Below are positions 1-7,126 of a stretch of DNA of 64,000 nucleotides, one piece after another. Made by a program: the position numbers and the translations under genes. Origin of the DNA: Burkholderia ambifaria. Its GTDB lineage: Bacteria; Pseudomonadota; Gammaproteobacteria; Burkholderiales; Burkholderiaceae. The stretch spans positions 46,580 through 110,579 of the forward strand of contig NZ_LKPJ01000023.1 in NCBI RefSeq assembly GCF_001443045.1, read 5' to 3'. The notes under the pieces are model-generated. The model worked only from the letters and a program-made list of their open reading frames with translations, was not told where the DNA came from and searched no databases. How positions within the stretch are numbered: position 1 is the first letter of the stretch; each line of letters starts with the position of its first letter.

Positions 1-24
1 ATATCCAGGGGCGCCGCCGCCCGG

Positions 25-654
25 TCAGTCCTGATGCACGCCCTGCGATGCCGACAGCATCCGCTCTACATACCGCGCAATCATGTCGACTTCGAGGTTG
101 ACCTTGTCGCCGGCCTTCACGTGACGCAGCGTCGTGACCTCGACCGTATGCGGGATCAGGTTGATCGAGAATTCGCAGCCGTCCGCGCGATCGTCGACCG
201 TGTTGACGGTCAGGCTCACGCCATTGACCGTGATCGAGCCCTTGTATGCCAGATAGCGGCCGAGCTCGCGCGGCGCGACGATCCGCAACTCGTGCGATTC
301 GCCGACCGGCGCGAACCGGGTCACGGTGCCGAGGCCGTCGACGTGGCCCGACACGATGTGCCCGCCGAGGCGGTCGTGCGCGCGCAGCGCCTTCTCGAGG
401 TTCACTTCGCCGGGTTGCGCGAGGCCGACCGTGCGGTTCAGGCTTTCGCGCGACACGTCGACGTCGAATCCGGTTTCGGTCTTTTCGATGACCGTCATGC
501 ACGCGCCCTGGATCGCGATGCTGTCGCCGAGCGCGACATCGGCCAGGTCGAGCCCGCCGGCCTGCACGGTCAGCCGCACGCCCGCGTCGGGCGACGCGCC
601 GAGCGGGTTGATCGATTCGATGCGGCCGACGGCCGCGACAATTCCGGTAAACAT
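25..654 (-). CDS. ribE: Riboflavin synthase, alpha chain
   Basis: This enzyme dismutates two 6,7-dimethyl-8-ribityllumazine molecules to riboflavin in the cytoplasm, the last step of vitamin B2 synthesis. The 209-residue protein opens with the family's MFTGIV motif. It has the two tandem lumazine-binding halves: the first covers about residues 1-90 and the second starts near the segment LEKALRAHDRLGGHIVSGH. The length is normal for the family. The ATG at 654 is chosen because MFTGIV is the conserved N-terminus. It lies 14 bases after the stop of ribD on the same strand, so the two are probably co-transcribed. Identification is from family motifs. Confidence 0.96.
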   Translation of the reverse strand: MFTGIVAAVGRIESINPLGASPDAGVRLTVQAGGLDLADVALGDSIAIQGACMTVIEKTETGFDVDVSRESLNRTVGLAQPGEVNLEKALRAHDRLGGHIVSGHVDGLGTVTRFAPVGESHELRIVAPRELGRYLAYKGSITVNGVSLTVNTVDDRADGCEFSINLIPHTVEVTTLRHVKAGDKVNLEVDMIARYVERMLSASQGVHQD

Positions 655-668
655 CGTGACGGCTCCGT

Positions 669-1790
669 TCAGTGGGAGGCGGGGGGCGGCGCGACACGCG
701 CCAGGATCCGCAGATCGTCGCCGATCCGATCGACGCTGTGGAATGCGAGCCGCGTGCGGGCGTCGAGGCTCGCCGGCGCGGCGAGGTCGAACATGCCGGC
801 CGCGTCGCTGCCGAGCAGGCTCGGCGCAAGATAGACGAGCAGCTCGTCGACGCATTGCTCGCGCAGCAGCGAACCGTTCAGCTTGTGGCCGGCCTCGACG
901 TGCAGCTCGTTGACGCCGCGTGCGCCGAGCGCCGCCAGCATCGCGGGCAGGTCGACCTTGCCGTGCACATTCGCGAGCGGCACGATTTCCGCGCCGCGCG
1001 ACTTCAACACGTTCGCACGCACTTCGCCGGCGGCATCGAGCCGGCCGCAGAAGATCAGCAGCGGCGCGCCTTCGAGCAGGCGCGCATCGAGCGGCAGGTC
1101 GAGGCGGCTGTCGACCAGCACGCGTTGCGGCTGGCGCGGCGTGTCGATGCCGCGCACGGTCAACAGCGGGTTGTCCTCGCGCACGGTGCCGATGCCGGTG
1201 AGGATCGCGCACGCGCGCGCACGCCATGCATGGCCGTCGAGGCGCGCGGCCTCGCCGGTGATCCACTGGCTTTCGCCGGACGGCAGCGCGGTGCGTGCAT
1301 CGAGCGACGCGGCCGTCTTCATCCGCACCCACGGGCGGCCACGCGTCATCCGCGACACGAAGCCGATGTTCAGTTCACCCGCCTCGTTCGCGAGCAGCCC
1401 GCAGCGCACGTCGATGCCCGCGTCGCGGAGCATCCCGAGGCCGCGCCCCGACACCTGCGGGTTCGGGTCTTCCATCGCCGCGACGACCTTCGCGACGCGC
1501 GCGTCGATCAGCGCGTTCGCGCACGGCGGCGTGCGGCCGAAGTGGCTGCACGGCTCGAGCGTCACGTACACGGTGGAGCCGGCGACGTCGTGGCCGCGCG
1601 AGCGCGCGTCCTTCAGCGCCTGCACTTCCGCGTGATCCTGGCCGGCCGGTTGCGTGAAGCCTTCGCCGATCACGTCGCCGCCCTTGACGATCACGCAACC
1701 GACGCGCGGGTTCGGCGCGGTCGTGTACATCCCGCGCGCCGCGAGCGTCAGCGCACGCTGCATGTGGGCGAAATCGGTATCCGAGAACAT
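669..1790 (-). CDS. ribD: Bifunctional diaminohydroxyphosphoribosylaminopyrimidine deaminase / reductase
   Basis: RibD catalyses the second and third steps of riboflavin synthesis: deamination of the GTP-derived pyrimidine, then NADPH-dependent reduction of the ribose. In the 373-residue product, the N-terminal cytidine-deaminase-type domain shows the zinc ligand motif HAE at residues 53-55 and PC near 80-81, with a second Cys near 90. The C-terminal half, from about residue 150, is the reductase domain with VRMKTAASLDARTA. It sits directly upstream of ribE on the minus strand. About 15 bases separate it from hemL upstream, which may belong to the same transcript. Confidence 0.96.
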   Translation of the reverse strand: MFSDTDFAHMQRALTLAARGMYTTAPNPRVGCVIVKGGDVIGEGFTQPAGQDHAEVQALKDARSRGHDVAGSTVYVTLEPCSHFGRTPPCANALIDARVAKVVAAMEDPNPQVSGRGLGMLRDAGIDVRCGLLANEAGELNIGFVSRMTRGRPWVRMKTAASLDARTALPSGESQWITGEAARLDGHAWRARACAILTGIGTVREDNPLLTVRGIDTPRQPQRVLVDSRLDLPLDARLLEGAPLLIFCGRLDAAGEVRANVLKSRGAEIVPLANVHGKVDLPAMLAALGARGVNELHVEAGHKLNGSLLREQCVDELLVYLAPSLLGSDAAGMFDLAAPASLDARTRLAFHSVDRIGDDLRILARVAPPPASH

Positions 1791-1805
1791 GCGCGGGGAC
1801 CCGGG

Positions 1806-3089
1806 TCAGGCGGCGAGGGCCGCGAATGCGCGGCGGGCGGCCGCGAGCGTCGCGTCGATCACCGCGTCGTCGTGCGTGCTCGACACGAAGCCGGCCTCAT
1901 ACGCGGACGGCGCGAAGTACACGCCTTCGTCGAGCATCAGGTGGAAGAAGCGGTTGAAGCGCTCGATGTCGCTCTTCGTGACTTCCGCGAAGCTGGTCGG
2001 CACGCGCTCGGCGAAGTACAGGCCGAACATCGCACCGATCGAGTCGGCCGCGAACGGCACGCCGGCCGCGCGCGCTTCGGCCGCGAGGCCGTCGGCGAGG
2101 CGCTTCGTCTGTGCGGTGAGCGCGTCGTAGAAGCCCGGCGCCTGGATCAGCTGCAGCGTCTTCAGGCCCGCGGCGACCGCGATCGGGTTGCCCGACAGCG
2201 TGCCGGCCTGGTACACGCCGCCGAGCGGCGCGAGGTGGGCCATGATGTCGCGGCGGCCGCCGAACGCGGCAGCCGGCATCCCGCCGCCGATCACCTTGCC
2301 GAGGCAGGTGAGGTCCGCCGTGATTCCATAGTGTTGCTGCGCGCCGCCGAGCGCGACGCGGAAACCGCACATCACCTCGTCGAAGATCAGCACGGCGCCG
2401 TGCTTCGTGCACAGCGCGCGCAGCGCGTTCAGGAATTCGGGCGTGCCGCGCACGAGGTTCATGTTGCCCGCGACGGGCTCGACGATCACCGCGGCGATCT
2501 CGCCGCCGAACGCGCCGAATGCTTCTTCCAGCGCGGCGACGTTGTTGTATTCGAGGACGGTCGTGTGCTTCGCGATGTCGGCGGGCACGCCGGCCGACGT
2601 CGGATTGCCGAACGTCAGCAGGCCCGAGCCGGCCTTGACCAGCAGGCTGTCCGCGTGGCCGTGGTAGCAGCCCTCGAACTTGACGATGCGGCTGCGGCCC
2701 GTGAAGCCGCGCGCGAGACGCAGCGCGCTCATCGTGGCCTCGGTGCCGCTCGACACCATCCGCACCTGTTCGATCGACGGCACGAGCTTGCAGATTTCCT
2801 CGGCGATCTCGATTTCCGCCTCGGTCGGCGCGCCGAACGAGAAGCCGTCGGCGAGTACGTTCTGCACGGCCGACAGCACTTCCGGATGGACGTGGCCGAC
2901 GATCATCGGGCCCCACGAGCCGATGTAATCGATGTACTGCTTGCCGTCGGCATCCCAGAAGTACGGGCCCTGTGCGCGCGACACGAAGCGCGGCGTGCCG
3001 CCGACCGAACGGAAGGCGCGCACCGGCGAGTTGACGCCGCCGGGAATGGTCTTCTGGGCGCGTTCGAAGAGGATCTGATTGTTGGACAT
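1806..3089 (-). CDS. hemL: Glutamate-1-semialdehyde 2,1-aminomutase
   Basis: This PLP enzyme converts glutamate-1-semialdehyde to 5-aminolevulinate in the C5 route to tetrapyrroles. The product is 427 residues, the usual length. The PLP-binding lysine is K265 in LGKVIGGGMP, the nucleotide-site loop SSGTEATMSALRLARG lies near 113-128, and FDEVMCGFR is near 236. The ATG at 3089 gives the typical N-terminus MSNNQILFERA. An open frame continues upstream to 3242 but lacks family similarity. It is followed closely by ribD on the same strand. Confidence 0.97.
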   Translation of the reverse strand: MSNNQILFERAQKTIPGGVNSPVRAFRSVGGTPRFVSRAQGPYFWDADGKQYIDYIGSWGPMIVGHVHPEVLSAVQNVLADGFSFGAPTEAEIEIAEEICKLVPSIEQVRMVSSGTEATMSALRLARGFTGRSRIVKFEGCYHGHADSLLVKAGSGLLTFGNPTSAGVPADIAKHTTVLEYNNVAALEEAFGAFGGEIAAVIVEPVAGNMNLVRGTPEFLNALRALCTKHGAVLIFDEVMCGFRVALGGAQQHYGITADLTCLGKVIGGGMPAAAFGGRRDIMAHLAPLGGVYQAGTLSGNPIAVAAGLKTLQLIQAPGFYDALTAQTKRLADGLAAEARAAGVPFAADSIGAMFGLYFAERVPTSFAEVTKSDIERFNRFFHLMLDEGVYFAPSAYEAGFVSSTHDDAVIDATLAAARRAFAALAA

Positions 3090-3275
3090 GAGCGAAACCT
3101 GCGAGAGAAGGGCGCGGGGGCCTGTGCACGGGCCGCGGCGCCTGGGCGGAACGATCGTCTGATTGTACCGGAGACGCGCTCGGCGGGCCTGCCGGGCGGA
3201 CTGCGTCCTTTCCGCGCGTGAAGGATTGCATGGGGATTGCACGAGCCGGAAAGGAAGTAGGGTGATTCGGCCCCG

Positions 3276-3740
3276 TTATCGATCCGGCACGGGCGGCGGC
3301 TTGCGCTTGCCGGTCAGCTCGGCCCAGCGCTTCTCCAGCGGGCCTTCGACCATCGGCTTGATCACCGTGCCGGAACTTTGCGCATCCCAGGTCTGCACCG
3401 AGTACGGATGCACGCGCAGCGCGTCGCGCGGGATCACGACGTCCTGGTGTGCGTCGACCAGCCAGTCATAGACGAAGTCGATGCACAGCCGGTAGCCGCG
3501 CTTCGTCGACGGATCGGGCACCTCGTACGGCGCGCGCGTCACGTAGCCGGAACCGAACACGCCCTTCGGCTCCTTCGCGACGCGGTGCAGGAACACGCGG
3601 TCGCCCGGCAGGATGCCGCGCGCGAAGCCGCAGCCCCACACGTCATGCACGGCCTCGCCGGCCTTCACGCGCGCGGCCACGTCGGGCAGCTCGGGCCACG
3701 GCCATTTCTTGGGGCTCCAGATCAGCAGGAAGGCGGTCAT
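3276..3740 (-). CDS. PUA-like (EVE-type) domain protein
   Basis: This 154-residue soluble protein starts FLLIWSPKKWPWPEL and continues with a WGCG segment, a GDRVFLHRVA strand and a GSGYVT strand. That pattern resembles the EVE/PUA-like fold found alone or fused to McrA/McrB-type nucleases, where it binds modified bases. No catalytic residues or nuclease domain are seen here. It is encoded upstream of hemL on the same strand with a gap of about 186 bases, so it may be independently transcribed. Its function is not known, and the fold call is an inference from the strand pattern. Confidence 0.6.
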   Translation of the reverse strand: MTAFLLIWSPKKWPWPELPDVAARVKAGEAVHDVWGCGFARGILPGDRVFLHRVAKEPKGVFGSGYVTRAPYEVPDPSTKRGYRLCIDFVYDWLVDAHQDVVIPRDALRVHPYSVQTWDAQSSGTVIKPMVEGPLEKRWAELTGKRKPPPVPDR

Positions 3741-3984
3741 CGGTTCGGTCGTACGTCGAATGGGTCAGACAAAAGAAGCGGGAGCCGCAAGCTTAATCGA
3801 ATCCGTCCGCGCGACTCCGTCCGCGGCCCCGTGCGACACTGGCCGCACGGGCACTTTCCGGCCGTGCGCGGCACGCGAAAAAGTTGCGCGTACAATCATG
3901 GGCCTGAGCGCCGTGCGCGGCGCAGCCTCCCGTCTTCACCGCCACGCGCGCCCCGATGCGCGCGGGCCTCCATTCCGGATACCC

Positions 3985-5202
3985 ATGTCCCACGTCGTCC
4001 GGCGCCGGCCCGATGCCCGGCTGATCCTGTTGCTCGGCGCGCTTGCCGCCTGCGGGCCGATTGCCACCGACATGTACCTGCCGAGCCTGCCGTCGATCGC
4101 CGACGGCTTCTCGGTGAGCCCCGGCGCCGCGCAGCGCACGCTGACGAGCTTCATGGCCGGCTTCTCGGTCGGCATGCTGCTGTACGGTCCGCTGTCCGAT
4201 ACGTGGGGCCGCCGCCCGGTGCTGCTCGGCGGCATCGCGCTGTTCACGCTGGCGAGCATCGGCTGCTTCGTGTCGACCTCGATCGACATGCTGATCCTCG
4301 TGCGCTTTCTGCAGGCGCTCGGCGCCGGCGCGGCGTCGGTGCTGTCGCGTGCGATCGCGCGCGATGCGCATGAACCGACCGACGCGGCGAAGGTGCTGTC
4401 GATGGTCGCGATCGTCACCGCGGTCGGGCCGCTGCTCGCGCCACTGATCGGCGGGCAGATCCTGCGTTTCTCGGGCTGGCGCGGCGTGTTCGTCGTGCTG
4501 GCCGTGTTCGGCGCGGTGTGTGCGGCGACCGCGTACCTGCGCGTGCCCGAAACCTGGCCGAAGGAGCGGCGCAAGAGCGCGGCCGTGCTCGCATCGTTCG
4601 CGTCGTACGGGCGCATCCTGTCCGATCCGGTTGCGTGGGGGCACATGCTGTGCGGCGGGATGGCGTTCGCGTCGATGTTCTCGTACATCACCGCGACGCC
4701 GTTCGTGTACATCGAGTATTTCCACGTGTCGCCGCAGCACTACGGGCTGCTGTTCGGGCTGAACGTGGTCGGGATCATGATTGGCAACTTCACCAATACG
4801 CGGCTCGTCGGCCGCATCGGCTCGCTGCGCATCATCGCGGCCGCGTCGCTCGTGAGCTGCATCGCATCGCTCGCGGTCGCGCTCGTCGCGCTGACGGGGT
4901 GGGGCGGGCTGTGGTCGATCGTCGTGTGCCTGTTCTTCGTGGTCGGCGTGGTCGGGATCCTGTCCGCGAACTGCACGACCGACCTGATGCATCGCTATCC
5001 GCACAACGCGGGCGCGTCGGCTGCCGTGTTCGGCGCGATGCAGCTCGCGCTCGGCGCGATCGCGAGCGTCGCGATCGGTGCACTCGCGGACGGCACGCCG
5101 TTCGCGATGGGCGTGACGATCGGCGTGTCGGGCGTGCTGTGCTTCTTCGGGCGCTATCTGGTGCTGCGCTGGCACGGGCGTGCTGTGCCGGCCGGGGCGT
5201 GA
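3985..5202 (+). CDS. Bcr/CflA-family multidrug efflux MFS transporter
   Basis: This is an inner-membrane proton-driven exporter of 405 residues with about twelve hydrophobic segments. The N-terminal signature TDMYLPSLPSI in helix 1 and motif A GPLSDTWGRRP after helix 2 are characteristic of the DHA1 Bcr/CflA drug exporters (bicyclomycin, chloramphenicol and related substrates). The actual substrate cannot be read from sequence. The start at 3985 is chosen because the reading frame upstream is non-homologous. It converges on the tai4 gene at its 3' end, where the base composition drops. Confidence 0.9.
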   Translation: MSHVVRRRPDARLILLLGALAACGPIATDMYLPSLPSIADGFSVSPGAAQRTLTSFMAGFSVGMLLYGPLSDTWGRRPVLLGGIALFTLASIGCFVSTSIDMLILVRFLQALGAGAASVLSRAIARDAHEPTDAAKVLSMVAIVTAVGPLLAPLIGGQILRFSGWRGVFVVLAVFGAVCAATAYLRVPETWPKERRKSAAVLASFASYGRILSDPVAWGHMLCGGMAFASMFSYITATPFVYIEYFHVSPQHYGLLFGLNVVGIMIGNFTNTRLVGRIGSLRIIAAASLVSCIASLAVALVALTGWGGLWSIVVCLFFVVGVVGILSANCTTDLMHRYPHNAGASAAVFGAMQLALGAIASVAIGALADGTPFAMGVTIGVSGVLCFFGRYLVLRWHGRAVPAGA

Positions 5203-5231
5203 GCTGCGGGTTCAAATTTCCCGCCTCTGCA

Positions 5232-5693
5232 TCACTTGGAACGGTCTGACGAGCGATTGTTGAGTCGATCGCTGCGCGTCGGGTTGATCACGAACCGCTT
5301 GACCTGGGCATCGAGTTCCTTGCTATGGTACAGATCCAGGCATTTCAAAAAATCGAACCTCACGCCTTTGATTTCGGATTCGACGATCGGATTGCTGTAG
5401 TCGCGTGCAAGAAAACGATTGACCAGCGATTTGCTCGCGTCGGGGTTTCGTTCCAGATCGAAGTCGGTCCAATCCATTAGTGCACTGGCGCTGCTTCCCG
5501 CGTCCATCGCAGCGGACGGTTCATTCCGATAAGCGGTCGCGATGCATTCGGCGAGCACCATGTCCTTGTAGTTCTGCGCGTAGGTTCGGGCGCCGGCTTG
5601 CGGCGACGACGTTGCATCCGTTGCATGGCCCGATTGTGCCGCTAACGTCAGTACCCCAAACATCACACACTGGAGCAGCGGATTTTGTCTCAT
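5232..5693 (-). CDS. tai4: Type VI secretion amidase immunity protein, Tai4 family
   Basis: Tai4 proteins sit in the periplasm and neutralise the secreted peptidoglycan amidase Tae4, protecting the cell from kin. The 153-residue product has a signal peptide (about residues 1-24, ending near GHA). Its mature region carries segments I recognise from the family: YAQNYKDMVLAECI, DWTDFDLE, FLARDYSNPIVE and KCLDLYHSKELDAQVKRFV. The ATG at 5693 is chosen because it gives the signal peptide. Its cognate effector gene lies about 880 bases upstream on the same strand but is broken, so this is an orphan immunity gene. Base composition is lower in G+C than the flanks. Confidence 0.85.
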   Translation of the reverse strand: MRQNPLLQCVMFGVLTLAAQSGHATDATSSPQAGARTYAQNYKDMVLAECIATAYRNEPSAAMDAGSSASALMDWTDFDLERNPDASKSLVNRFLARDYSNPIVESEIKGVRFDFLKCLDLYHSKELDAQVKRFVINPTRSDRLNNRSSDRSK

Positions 5694-5766
5694 GGCAGAC
5701 TCCAGAGGTGTCCACAGATCCAACACATCGCCTAAAAAATAAACCGGTCTATTTGGCGAGGTGCAA

Positions 5767-6123
5767 TCAGCGCGGCAGACTTTCCAAGCGCTGATTGTTC
5801 CACTCTCCATCCAAAATAGCCTGATAGAGCATGCCTAGAGTCAGTGGCACTTTGTCATATTTTTCTCGGCGTTTTCTGGAGAAAGCCATCCGCGCCACTT
5901 CAATCAAGCTAAATCCCTCTCCTGAGAAGTAGCGATTGAACTCAAAATCTCCAACTTGCACCGGAAATTTATCGAAGAAGCTCTCCATAAACTCGACCGC
6001 ATCGTCGCCAGTGATATCCAAATCACCCTCGACGGCATGACCTTTTGTGAGAATTTCTTTGGGACTAACACCGGCCTCCCTTCTCACAAAATCCTCAAAC
6101 TCGTTCCATGTAAACTGGCTCAT
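5767..6123 (-). CDS. DUF1493 family protein (acyl-carrier-like fold)
   Basis: This 118-residue acidic protein has a segment DLDITGDDAVEFMESFFDKF. The layout recalls an acyl carrier protein around its attachment site, but with Asp where the modified Ser would be, as in DUF1493 proteins. The start codon overlaps the stop of the upstream gene as TGATG, so the two are probably translationally coupled. It lies between the broken tae4 and intact tai4 genes. DUF1493 proteins have no established function. A role with the upstream gene is likely from the coupling. Confidence 0.75.
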   Translation of the reverse strand: MSQFTWNEFEDFVRREAGVSPKEILTKGHAVEGDLDITGDDAVEFMESFFDKFPVQVGDFEFNRYFSGEGFSLIEVARMAFSRKRREKYDKVPLTLGMLYQAILDGEWNNQRLESLPR

Positions 6124-6554
6124 CAGAACACCTTGTCCTCAGGCTTAACAAGCGCGTTATAGCGCGACACGGAACGAATGCTGATCATCGTGACATCGTT
6201 GGCAGCAATGACCCAGCCAACGACAGGAACCGCGCGCCCAACGAAAACCCCAATGTTTCTTACCAGAATGAACCTCAAGCGCTTAACGCTGGCGTTGGTC
6301 AGCGTCGGGAGGATCTTCTTCTTCAAATCGTAGTCCAGATACTTGCGACTTAATATCGACGCAACAGAAGTACCCGGCGTGGTACCAAAGGGCTTTGCTC
6401 GTGTTGGCATCCAATTTTGACCGGCCACAATGGCAACCACTGCTGCTACATCGTCAACGCCAAGCTCCTTGCATGTCTCGTCGATAAAGACAAGGAAAAA
6501 CAGCTCCATCGGCGTGAGATCTCGATGTGTACCAAAGTCATAGGTATTGTTCAT
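6123..6554 (-). CDS. STM2901-family protein with C-terminal membrane segment
   Basis: The 143-residue product begins MNNTYDFGTHRDLTPMELFFL, followed by a DETCKELGV helix, matching what I recall of the STM2901 family annotated near phage and type VI loci in Salmonella and Burkholderia. Residues from about 110 form a hydrophobic hairpin with VGRAVPVVGWVIAANDV, a pattern seen in membrane-active proteins. It is coupled to the DUF1493 gene by a TGATG overlap and begins about 15 bases after the tae4 remnant. Function is unknown. The hydrophobic tail allows a toxin or membrane-anchor role, which is inference only. Confidence 0.65.
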   Translation of the reverse strand: MNNTYDFGTHRDLTPMELFFLVFIDETCKELGVDDVAAVVAIVAGQNWMPTRAKPFGTTPGTSVASILSRKYLDYDLKKKILPTLTNASVKRLRFILVRNIGVFVGRAVPVVGWVIAANDVTMISIRSVSRYNALVKPEDKVF

Positions 6555-6569
6555 TATAGTATTCCTCTC

Positions 6570-6796
6570 TCAGGCTATCGACGAGGCTGAAACCTCGGAG
6601 AGAACGATCCCCTGCCTATCGTCCAGGGTGCTGCCTCCCAGCGAAGGCGGGAATTTGATCACTTCTGCTTTGCCCCATCGCTGGATATTGGTGGCCACGT
6701 TGCCCCAATCGTTCGCGCAACTTTCTCCGCGGAATTTATCGGCGCGTAAATTCGCATTGCTGCTGCCCATGCAGCAGAAAAACGTGGTCTAGGCAT
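6570..6796 (-). pseudogene. tae4: Degenerate type VI amidase effector tae4
   Basis: The ATG at 6796 follows a good ribosome site (GGAGAGG) and gives MPRPRFSAAW and later NSAEKVARTIG, matching the start of Tae4 D,L-endopeptidases. After codon 31 the frame breaks at a run of four C (6703-6706; G on the coding strand). Adding one base restores IGGNVATNIQ. The sequence then jumps to RWGKAEVIKF and DRQGIVLSEVS, which align to the C-terminal part of the family. The central region with the catalytic Cys is therefore missing, and the gene ends before the catalytic GH motif. So it has at least a frameshift, an internal deletion and a C-terminal truncation, and no active amidase can be made. Confidence 0.75.
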
Positions 6797-7126
6797 TTCC
6801 CTCTCCGCAAACTGGATGAACGTGATGCTGTCGATGCCGATCAGTGTTCTTTGAGAAATGCGCTGTTTTTCGCATTGGACCGACATGGCGGCATCACATG
6901 GCGTGAGGGAAGTTACCGGGCCCGGGCAACGGCTGACAATTGGACTTGTTCGAAAATGAGAGCGTGTGCGAACGTATGACGTCACGCGCAACCATCGGCG
7001 GAACGCTCGTCGATGATTGCCGAGCTGCTGTGGCCCGGGGCAGTGCCGCTCATGCGAAACACCCCGAACGCCAGGCCTGAATCCGGCGTTCGGGGTGTCG
7101 TGTAGCGACGGCGTTCCACCGAAGCG
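6797..7126. other. Gene-free gap at the edge of the accessory patch
   Basis: No credible coding sequence is seen. The first part is AT-richer than the chromosome and probably holds the promoter of the tae4 remnant. The last part holds the terminator hairpin of the glk/hexR transcript. No integrase, transposase end or attachment-site repeat was recognised here. Confidence 0.6.
7059..7098 (-). terminator. Hairpin terminator after glk/hexR
   Basis: A 14-base perfect stem (ACACCCCGAACGCC with its complement) and a 12-base loop lies about 30 bases past the stop of the glk/hexR gene. The T-run on the minus strand is short, so termination may be partial. Confidence 0.65.

Noticed and set aside
672..3221. 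An 849-codon open frame on the plus strand across ribE/ribD/hemL
   Set aside because: It is antisense to three well-supported genes and is rich in Arg/Ala/His, the usual product of reading high-GC coding DNA in the wrong frame.
5956..6162. A 68-codon plus-strand frame inside the tae4/tai4 island
   Set aside because: It lies opposite the coupled DUF1493 and STM2901-like genes, which have better starts and family matches.
5203..7126. A prophage or genomic island with integrase
   Set aside because: Only four short genes are present, with no integrase, tRNA target or terminal repeats.
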